From the IMG/VR virus record IMGVR_UViG_3300027917_000040, positions 1 to 64,000 of that record: DNA of 64,000 nt; one strand, given 5' to 3'. The stretch is from a virus. Positions within the stretch are counted from its first letter, which is position 1. Every line of letters begins with the position of its first letter. The translations under genes were made by a program, and so were the position numbers. Below the pieces are notes generated by a model that was not told the origin of the DNA, searched no databases, and worked only from the letters and a program-made list of their open reading frames with translations. Shown here one piece after another: positions 5,686-10,540 of this stretch.

Positions 5686-5725
5686 GGGGGATCGCCCACG
5701 GTCCCCCCTCCCCAGACGCTACACT
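5686..5725 (+). promoter_or_regulatory. Stem-loop plus -10 module before the gene at 5752
   Basis: GGGGGA (5686-5691) pairs with TCCCCC (5702-5707). TACACT at 5720-5725 is followed by the shared leader GATTCAGTCAACACGCAAC. The upstream word TTGTGAACAAACGGGGGATC is repeated at 6045-6064. Confidence 0.6.
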
Positions 5726-5751
5726 GATTCAGTCAACACGCAACGCGACCC

Positions 5752-6033
5752 ATGATCGAACTGATCGCCAACGCTTACACCCGCCTGATCCGCATCGGTG
5801 CCCGCAGCATCCTGATTCAGCGTGGACCCCATACCTGCAGCGACCTCGCCCGTGCCATGGGGATCGACCCCGCCAAGCATAAGGGCACGCTGCACGCCAT
5901 CCTGGTGGATCTGGAGCGGGCAGGATCGCTCGCTGCCACCCGGAACGATGCCACCGGCAAGCGGGATCTGTGGTTTGCTGTCCCGGTCGCTGTCCGCAAG
6001 CGGGACGCACTCGCTGCTGCCATCCTGGGGTGA
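5752..6033 (+). CDS. Small winged-helix-like DNA-binding protein
   Basis: 93 aa. Residues about 26-70 (HTCSDLARAMGID, then KGTLHAILVDLERAG) have the spacing of a helix-turn-helix with a recognition helix. They are followed by SLAATRNDATGKRDLWFAV, which reads as the beta hairpin 'wing'. The protein is basic overall, fitting DNA binding. It is the only likely regulator in the cassette array, so it is a candidate to act at the inverted repeats near the promoters; that link is inference. No enzymatic part is present. The closest general families are small phage or archaeal-type winged helices. GC-rich codon use. Confidence 0.7.
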   Translation: MIELIANAYTRLIRIGARSILIQRGPHTCSDLARAMGIDPAKHKGTLHAILVDLERAGSLAATRNDATGKRDLWFAVPVAVRKRDALAAAILG

Positions 6034-6056
6034 TCTGTAACGGATTGTGAACAAAC

Positions 6057-6107
6057 GGGGGATCTTCCGGGATCCCCCACGCGATCCGCCCCTGGATGCT
6101 GTAGGAT
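6057..6107 (+). promoter_or_regulatory. Stem-loop plus -10 module before the gene at 6131
   Basis: Perfect 8-bp inverted repeat GGGGGATC (6057-6064) and GATCCCCC (6071-6078). TAGGAT lies at 6102-6107, followed by CAGTTCAAACGAAC. Here the gap to the -10 is longer than in other copies. An alternative repeat GGATC (6070-6074)/GATCC (6083-6087) would restore the usual distance. Confidence 0.55.
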
Positions 6108-6130
6108 TACCTCAGTTCAAACGAACCCCG

Positions 6131-6721
6131 ATGACCACCGCCACCCGCCAGATCACCATCCTGACCCGCGAGGGCGAGGTGACCTTTGCCACCGCCCTGA
6201 CCCTGCCCGAGGCAATCCAGATCCTGCAGGGTCTCCGGAGCAACTTCGCCCAGTCGCTCGCCCAGTCTGCTGCCCGTCGCGGTTTGTCCCCCAAGCAGGA
6301 GGCATGGGCGTTCAAACTGGCACAGGATGCCATCACCCCCGCTGCCCCTGCAGAGCGTAAGGTCGCAGGCGACCTGCAACCGATCCTGGATCTGTTTCAG
6401 CGTCAGAGGGAGCGTGGTGCCAAGCGATTCTCCCTGCGTCTCAACGGTGCCACCCTGTCGCCCTCCCGCGACGGTCGCAACGTGTGGGTTAAGCGTGGCG
6501 ACGCCTTCCTGGGGGGCATCCGTGAGGGCGGTCGCCCTGATCGCTCCATCCCCAGCGACGTGGTGAGCATCCTGCAGGGTGCTGCCAGCGATCCCCTGAG
6601 TGCTGCCGTCGCCTTCGGGCGTGAGACTGGGGAGTGCTCCTGCTGCGGGCGGGAACTGACCGATCCCCGCAGCATCGCCCTGGGGATCGGACCCATCTGC
6701 AAGGACAAGTGGGGACTGTGA
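6131..6721 (+). CDS. DUF6011-domain protein with C-terminal Cys motif
   Basis: 196 aa from ATG 6131; the frame open upstream crosses the -10 element and stem-loop. The C-terminus CSCCGRELTDPRSIALGIGP, then CKDKW, is the signature of the DUF6011 family, a short Cys4-type presumed zinc site found at the end of many phage and bacterial proteins. The N-terminal part is a helical TREGEVTFATALTLPEAIQI region followed by a basic, Gln/Arg-rich middle. Its role is unknown; a nucleic-acid-binding role is inferred from basic charge and the zinc site. Very GC-rich: 40 of 60 bases at 6241-6300 are G or C. Confidence 0.8.
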   Translation: MTTATRQITILTREGEVTFATALTLPEAIQILQGLRSNFAQSLAQSAARRGLSPKQEAWAFKLAQDAITPAAPAERKVAGDLQPILDLFQRQRERGAKRFSLRLNGATLSPSRDGRNVWVKRGDAFLGGIREGGRPDRSIPSDVVSILQGAASDPLSAAVAFGRETGECSCCGRELTDPRSIALGIGPICKDKWGL

Positions 6722-6738
6722 CGGATTGTGAACAAACA

Positions 6739-6778
6739 GGGGCATCCGCCACGGGTGCCCCACCCCAGTCGCTACAAT
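6739..6778 (+). promoter_or_regulatory. Stem-loop plus -10 module before the gene at 6804
   Basis: GGGGCATCC (6739-6747) pairs with GGGTGCCCC (6753-6761) with one wobble. TACAAT is at 6773-6778, followed by GATCGAGTCAACACGCCAC. An ATG inside the -10 (6777) is not a sensible start. Confidence 0.65.
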
Positions 6779-6803
6779 GATCGAGTCAACACGCCACCGC
6801 ATC

Positions 6804-7094
6804 ATGACCACCACCACCGCCCCCGTGTTCCGCACCTTTACCCGCGAGGAGTCTTCCGCTATCTACAACCTGCACATCGAGCAGGGCAACATCATCACCG
6901 GGATGCCCGGATTCGTGGAGGTTATCTATCAGTCCAACACTGAGAAGGCATACGGATTCACCGCAAATCCTGAGTTTGTGATGGATCTTATTGAGATCAT
7001 CTCCTGGACTGATTGCAAGGGAATCTCTCTGGGTCGTTTGATTCACCAAGCGAAACAGAATGGCAACCTTGAATCTATCGAATCCGCAGAGTGA
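6804..7094 (+). CDS. Hypothetical protein, paralogue of the gene at 744
   Basis: 96 aa starting at ATG 6804. Residues about 37-51 (VEVIYQSNTEKAYGF) and a C-terminal SLGRLIHQAKQNGNLESI match the corresponding blocks of the protein at 744-989, so the two share one small domain. The first 35 residues are an extra segment not present there. The reading frame begins GC-rich and becomes AT-richer towards the 3' end, as if the promoter and 5' part were joined to an older gene. It is the last gene of the cassette array, followed by a hairpin terminator. Confidence 0.75.
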   Translation: MTTTTAPVFRTFTREESSAIYNLHIEQGNIITGMPGFVEVIYQSNTEKAYGFTANPEFVMDLIEIISWTDCKGISLGRLIHQAKQNGNLESIESAE

Positions 7095-7108
7095 GTTAGG
7101 TATACTTA

Positions 7109-7130
7109 GGGGGCACACATTGCCCCCTTT
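7109..7130 (+). terminator. Hairpin terminator closing the cassette region
   Basis: GGGGGCA (7109-7115), loop CACAT, TGCCCCC (7121-7127), then TTTCCTT. Unlike the internal cassette hairpins, it has a short T-tract. Confidence 0.7.
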
Positions 7131-7276
7131 CCTTACACCTATAAGCAATTCTGATCGATCAGCAGTCCTTATCGGTCGTATTCTTACCGATAAGCAGTTC
7201 TTATGGGTGTGCCGGTTCGCCGCCCGGCGGGCGTAACGAAAAAAGATGGGTCCTTCTAACCTACAAATCTTGTCCT
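7131..7276. other. Repeat-bearing intergenic stretch at the composition boundary
   Basis: No gene. Three imperfect copies of AGCARTYCTTATSGG start at 7144, 7161 and 7193. TTATCGGT (7169-7176) pairs perfectly with ACCGATAA (7186-7193). A GC-rich CGCCC-GGC-GGGCG hairpin follows near 7210-7235. The stretch separates the GC-rich array from the AT-rich remainder. Confidence 0.55.
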
Positions 7277-7304
7277 TTGAGAGATATATAACAAACGCTA
7301 TATT
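7277..7304 (+). promoter_or_regulatory. Possible sigma70 promoter before the gene at 7314
   Basis: TTGAGA (7277-7282), 16 bases, TATATT (7299-7304). It would start transcription almost at the ATG, so the gene would be nearly leaderless or start later; uncertain. Confidence 0.35.
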
Positions 7305-7313
7305 ATTTTGAAA

Positions 7314-7541
7314 ATGAAATACATCGGACCTGTAAAAATTTCCCGCAATAAAAAATATATGAAAACCCCCTATTGGAACATATATCGTGCAGTTTTTGCA
7401 GGATGGTTAATAAGATACCCAAGGAACATATTAAGATACATATTAATTCTCATATTTCTCTTATGGATCGCCCCCCTGCCCTGGAAATTTCTCATAATAT
7501 TTCTGACACTCCTCATAATAATCGATAAGAAAAGAAGATAA
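7314..7541 (+). CDS. Small membrane protein, 75 aa
   Basis: ATG 7314 is preferred over the TTG two codons earlier. The N-terminal 30 residues are basic (KISRNKKYMKTPYWNIYRAV). They are followed by two adjacent hydrophobic stretches (ILRYILILIFLLWIAPL, then FLIIFLTLLIII) ending in DKKRR. This fits a hairpin of two membrane helices with both ends inside the cell. No holin or other family can be named from sequence alone. AT-rich codons match the rest of the genome, in contrast to the array upstream. Confidence 0.65.
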   Translation: MKYIGPVKISRNKKYMKTPYWNIYRAVFAGWLIRYPRNILRYILILIFLLWIAPLPWKFLIIFLTLLIIIDKKRR

Positions 7542-7565
7542 ATATGGCAGTGACTCGCATTGTGC

Positions 7566-7766
7566 ATGAATGAAACCAAGATTTATCACATATATTTAAA
7601 AGATAGGTGTGTATATCATAATCTACCAGAAGAAGAATTTAAGAATTATTGGGATAATTTGAAGTATCTCACAGATCTTATAGGGGGTAATAATTACAAG
7701 GTTTCTGATTTATCTTATGAGGAACTCACAGTAAATAAGAAAGCGGCGGCAGAATCGTCACACTGA
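7566..7766 (+). CDS. Conserved cyanophage-type small protein, 66 aa
   Basis: ATG 7566 is chosen over an in-frame TTG two codons upstream. The sequence KIYHIYLKDRCVYHNLPEEE, then FKNYWDNLK and YEELTVNK, follows the pattern of small proteins I remember from many cyanophages, always without a function. A short N-terminal beta hairpin and a central helix are likely. The -35 box of the promoter for the next operon begins two bases after its stop. Confidence 0.7.
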   Translation: MNETKIYHIYLKDRCVYHNLPEEEFKNYWDNLKYLTDLIGGNNYKVSDLSYEELTVNKKAAAESSH

Positions 7767-7767
7767 C

Positions 7768-7796
7768 TTGACCGTTATCATAAAGTGTATTAAAAT
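7768..7796 (+). promoter_or_regulatory. Strong sigma70 promoter for the glycosyltransferase operon
   Basis: TTGACC (7768-7773), exactly 17 bases, TAAAAT (7791-7796), 23 bases before ATG 7820. Near consensus. Confidence 0.8.
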
Positions 7797-7819
7797 AACA
7801 TTGAAGGTTTGAAAGAATT

Positions 7820-8728
7820 ATGGCAAAAGGATTTACAGTAAAAGCAAACCCCCCGAAGGTGGGTGGAGGAATTACCCAGTCTACTCAAGAGTGGGATTAT
7901 GCAAAGATCAAAGAGAGAATGAGAGGAAAGGCGATTGTCTTCTGCTTACCTGGCAGAGGATGTTCGTTTCAATTTCTCAAATCATTCGTACAACTTTGCT
8001 TCGATCTTGTGCAAAATGGGATGAACATTCAGATCTCACAAGATTACAGTTCAATGGTAAACTTCGCAAGATGTAAATGTCTTGGTGCGAATGTTCTGCG
8101 AGGACCTGATCAGATTCCGTGGGACGGTAAGTTACCTTATGATTATCAACTGTGGATTGACAGTGATATTGTGTTTGACACTAATAAGTTTTGGCAATTA
8201 TGTGATCTTGCATTCCCAGAGGACGCAGTGATTTATAGGGAAGAAGAAGGAGAAAACGGAGAAATTGAGAAGAAAGCAGTATTCATTGAAAAGCAAGATT
8301 TGAATGGAAATGTAATTGCCCGTAGTCTCAAAGCAGATCCAGAGAAGGACCGCCCTATTGCTGCTGGTTGGTATTGCACGGAAGACGGTAGGACAACTTC
8401 TGTGGCACATTGGTTAGATGAGGATGACTTCCGTAATAATGGTGGAGTCATGAATCATGAGATGGTTGATGGTATCAGTAAGCGTCGTAAACCATTTACA
8501 GTTGATTATACTGGATTTGGTTGGGTTATGATTAAGAACGGTGTCTTTGAGCATGAGGAAATGAAGTATCCATGGTTTGCTCCTAAGATGCAAGTCTTTG
8601 AGTCTGGTGCCGTACAAGATATGTGTGGAGAAGACGTATCGTTCTGTCTTGATGCCAAGGAAGCAGGTATGGAAATCTGGTGTGATCCTCGGATTCGTGT
8701 TGGACATGAGAAGACCAGGGTGATCTGA
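7820..8728 (+). CDS. GT-A type glycosyltransferase-like protein
   Basis: 302 aa. A Rossmann-like start, AIVFCLPGRGCSFQFLKSFV, then LWIDSDIVF (about residues 110-118), whose DSD is the expected metal/nucleotide-sugar DxD of GT-A enzymes. Near the C-terminus GEDVSFCLDAKEAG (about 272-285) and DPRIRVGHEK hold the acidic and His residues typical of these proteins. Such genes are common in cyanophages; substrates are unknown. Modification of phage DNA, virion protein or host surface are the usual guesses. It is first of a three-gene coupled operon with its own promoter (7768-7796) and terminator (9046-9071). The stop overlaps the next start as TGATG. Confidence 0.8.
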   Translation: MAKGFTVKANPPKVGGGITQSTQEWDYAKIKERMRGKAIVFCLPGRGCSFQFLKSFVQLCFDLVQNGMNIQISQDYSSMVNFARCKCLGANVLRGPDQIPWDGKLPYDYQLWIDSDIVFDTNKFWQLCDLAFPEDAVIYREEEGENGEIEKKAVFIEKQDLNGNVIARSLKADPEKDRPIAAGWYCTEDGRTTSVAHWLDEDDFRNNGGVMNHEMVDGISKRRKPFTVDYTGFGWVMIKNGVFEHEEMKYPWFAPKMQVFESGAVQDMCGEDVSFCLDAKEAGMEIWCDPRIRVGHEKTRVI

Positions 8729-8883
8729 TGGCAAAGTTCAACATCGTATATGACGGGGAGATTCTTTACAAAGCGATCTCTTATGAGAAATCTACAGAGA
8801 TACTTGACGAACTGGCAGAAAAGTTTTATAATGATGGAGAGTTCAATCCAGAACTCCTTGAACTAGAAGAGGTAACTGATTAA
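8728..8883 (+). CDS. Small acidic protein, 51 aa
   Basis: ATG 8728 shares a base with the stop of the glycosyltransferase gene, and its own stop TAA (8881-8883) shares a base with the next ATG. The peptide starts with a beta hairpin, KFNIVYDGEILYKAISYEKS, followed by an acidic helix, EILDELAEKFYNDG. Translational coupling suggests equal amounts and a common task with its neighbours. I recognise a cyanophage-like style but no family. Confidence 0.7.
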   Translation: MAKFNIVYDGEILYKAISYEKSTEILDELAEKFYNDGEFNPELLELEEVTD

Positions 8884-9029
8884 TGGCTGCGATTAAAAAA
8901 TCACTGCTTGGCACTGTATTCATCGAAAGTCAACCCAAAAAAACTCGACAGGGTTCTGGGCAACACACGAAGTATGCAGCATCTAGCAGAAACAAAGCTC
9001 GCAAACGCTATCGTGGGCAGGGTAAATAA
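8883..9029 (+). CDS. Tiny basic conserved cyanophage-type protein, 48 aa
   Basis: Starts in a TAATG overlap and ends 17 bases before the stem of a terminator. The sequence LLGTVFIESQPKKTRQG, then KYAASSRNKARKRYRGQGK, is strongly basic. I recall near-identical short proteins in many T4-like cyanophages, unnamed. The basic C-terminus implies RNA or DNA binding, by inference. It is last in the glycosyltransferase operon. Confidence 0.75.
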   Translation: MAAIKKSLLGTVFIESQPKKTRQGSGQHTKYAASSRNKARKRYRGQGK

Positions 9030-9045
9030 ATAACTCTACAAAGAT

Positions 9046-9071
9046 CCGGGGAGTAATCCCCGGTTTTTTTT
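9046..9071 (+). terminator. Rho-independent terminator of the glycosyltransferase operon
   Basis: CCGGGGA (9046-9052), loop GTAA, TCCCCGG (9057-9063), followed by eight T. Confidence 0.9.
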
Positions 9072-9077
9072 GTGTCT

Positions 9078-9116
9078 TATGAGATATTATGAGATCTTAT
9101 GGAAACTTATGAGATA
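9078..9116 (+). repeat. Tandem TTATGAGAT repeat
   Basis: TTATGAGAT occurs at 9078-9086, 9088-9096 and 9108-9116, with a partial copy (TTATGG) at 9098. Spacing is ten bases, or a multiple, about one helical turn. It lies directly downstream of a terminator and upstream of the gene at 9175, so it could be an operator. Confidence 0.65.
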
Positions 9117-9174
9117 TTATAAAATACGCTTTTAACGCTACTCTATGGAAAAAATCCGTTAAACTCTAAGTGCT

Positions 9175-9756
9175 ATGAAAGAATGGGAAGATTTACACAT
9201 TGATGACTTTTGGGTTTATAATAAACTGATTGTCGCCAAGAAAAATGGATACATTTGTGGTCCTGTAGGAGTTCCTGTCCCAAGTCCTGGGTATTATATC
9301 GTCAGACCCATGGTAAACCTTCTTGGAATGGGCATAAACGCACGTATAGAGTGGATTGAATCTGACACTGAGCACTACCATCCTGCAGAATTTTGGTGTG
9401 AAGTCCTTTCAGGTGAGCACATTAGTGTCGATTTTTACAAAAAAGACCCAAAATTAGTCGTCAGAGGAATAAGAGACCCTGATGATCCTCTATATAAATG
9501 GAAGAGGTGGGAAAAAATTGAGAAAAAAGTTGGATTTCCATCAATTTTAACAGAATTGAAAGGCAGTTATGACTGGATTAATTGTGAATTCATAGAAAAT
9601 CGTTTAATTGAAGTGCATTTTAGGCAAAATCCTGACTTTAGGCATGGAAATAGCATTGCAATTCCAGTTTGGAAAGGTGATAGACCCCAAAAAATAGAAA
9701 ATTATACCTTTGTTGAAGATAAAGACTACTTAAGAAGAGGATTTTTTGTCGATTAA
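9175..9756 (+). CDS. Conserved cyanophage-type hypothetical protein, 193 aa
   Basis: The start at ATG 9175 is the first in frame. Characteristic blocks are WVYNKLIVAKKNGYICGPVG, then VPSPGYYIVRPMVNLLGMG and HYHPAEFWCEVLSGEHIS. I recall this arrangement from cyanophage proteins annotated only as hypothetical. The GPxGVPVPxPGYYIVRP block is nucleotide-site-like in feel, but I cannot name a fold. No membrane segment. A short inverted repeat (ACGGG/CCCGT, 9756-9773) follows the stop. Confidence 0.75.
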   Translation: MKEWEDLHIDDFWVYNKLIVAKKNGYICGPVGVPVPSPGYYIVRPMVNLLGMGINARIEWIESDTEHYHPAEFWCEVLSGEHISVDFYKKDPKLVVRGIRDPDDPLYKWKRWEKIEKKVGFPSILTELKGSYDWINCEFIENRLIEVHFRQNPDFRHGNSIAIPVWKGDRPQKIENYTFVEDKDYLRRGFFVD

Positions 9757-9781
9757 CGGGATAGAAACCCCGTAAAAAGTT

Positions 9782-9802
9782 CTGATTTTACAAAATCAGG
9801 AG
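9782..9802 (+). promoter_or_regulatory. Hairpin touching the ribosome site of the gene at 9807
   Basis: CTGATTTT (9782-9789) and AAAATCAG (9792-9799) form an inverted repeat whose right arm includes the first bases of AGGAG (9798-9802), the ribosome site of the next gene. Pairing could hide the site. Confidence 0.5.
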
Positions 9803-9806
9803 AAAA

Positions 9807-10091
9807 ATGGCAAATTCACCAGTAGATCGTAATGTAAATATTATGAAAAATGAATTTGGCACGAACAAACTAGTAACAGACTATGGTTGGGAGGCAAAAA
9901 TGGAAGCAAATCATGATTTTTTGGATAACTTGGCAAATCATCAGCATCAAATCCTTTTGAGAGAGCTAGATTATGAAAAAAATCGTAAAAATTTGGATAA
10001 ATTCAAAAAAACTAACGATTTACATGAGAAAATTCGTAATGATGAAGATTATGATGATTGGGAATATGGCACAGAGCCACTTTTTGGGTGA
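9807..10091 (+). CDS. Hypothetical protein, 94 aa, helical
   Basis: ATG 9807 has a good ribosome site AGGAG four bases upstream. The protein is hydrophilic and almost wholly helical: residues 30-75 (EANHDFLDNLANHQHQILLR, then ELDYEKNRKNLDKFKKTND) look like a coiled coil, ending in an acidic DYDDWEYG tail. No family is recognised. It lies just before the late promoter of the baseplate operon, and could be a virion or assembly protein, but there is no direct evidence. Confidence 0.7.
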   Translation: MANSPVDRNVNIMKNEFGTNKLVTDYGWEAKMEANHDFLDNLANHQHQILLRELDYEKNRKNLDKFKKTNDLHEKIRNDEDYDDWEYGTEPLFG

Positions 10092-10107
10092 ATATCTTAA
10101 AAGTTTA

Positions 10108-10114
10108 CTAAATA
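10108..10114 (+). promoter_or_regulatory. Late promoter before gp25
   Basis: CTAAATA, the cyanophage form of the T4 late promoter, 24 bases before ATG 10139. Expected to be read by gp55-bearing polymerase. Confidence 0.65.
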
Positions 10115-10138
10115 ACGTAAGAATATCAGTATAGTTAA

Positions 10139-10540
10139 ATGCCGCTAGAGAGGATAAGTAAAAATTTTAAAGATATTAGTATGACCTTTAAATCAAGTCC
10201 TATTAATGGTGATATTTTGACTCTTAAAGACGCGGCGGCTATTGCAAGAGCTGTTAGGAACCTTGTTTCCACTTATCCGGGAGAAAGATTTTTTTCTCCC
10301 AATCTTGGAACTGATGTTCACCGAGTAACTTTTGAACAATTTGACCTTATAACAGCAAATGAGATTAAATCTCAGATTGAATCGACTCTAGAAATTTATG
10401 AACCTAGAATAAAGGTAATTGAAGTTGATGTTGCAAATGATTATGAAAATTTAGAGTTTAATGTAACCATAAGTTACCAAATAATTGGTCTTCAAGAAGA
10501 ACCAATAACAGTATCATTTGCACTTCAGCCAAATCGATAA
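10139..10540 (+). CDS. gp25: Baseplate wedge subunit gp25
   Basis: 133 aa, matching the usual length of T4 gp25 (132). The pattern LKDAAAIARAVRNLVSTYPG followed by ERFFSPNLGTDVHRVTFEQ is typical of the gp25/lysozyme-like wedge family that helps join baseplate wedge to the sheath start; despite the name, the phage members are structural. It heads a run of baseplate genes transcribed from the CTAAATA at 10108, and its stop abuts the ATG of gp6. Confidence 0.95.
   Translation: MPLERISKNFKDISMTFKSSPINGDILTLKDAAAIARAVRNLVSTYPGERFFSPNLGTDVHRVTFEQFDLITANEIKSQIESTLEIYEPRIKVIEVDVANDYENLEFNVTISYQIIGLQEEPITVSFALQPNR

Noticed and set aside
4309-6778. CRISPR-like or integron-like reading of the repeated spacers
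   Set aside because: Repeats are not regular direct repeats with unique short spacers, no cas or integrase gene is present, and the repeats carry promoter elements instead of attC structure.
6107-6835. 242-codon open frame on the - strand over the DUF6011 gene
   Set aside because: High GC lengthens antisense frames; the + strand product has a clear DUF6011 end and a fitting promoter.
7200-7245. tRNA-like GGTTCG word near 7213
   Set aside because: No acceptor or anticodon stem can be drawn around it; it is part of a GC hairpin. I found no tRNA gene anywhere in the window.
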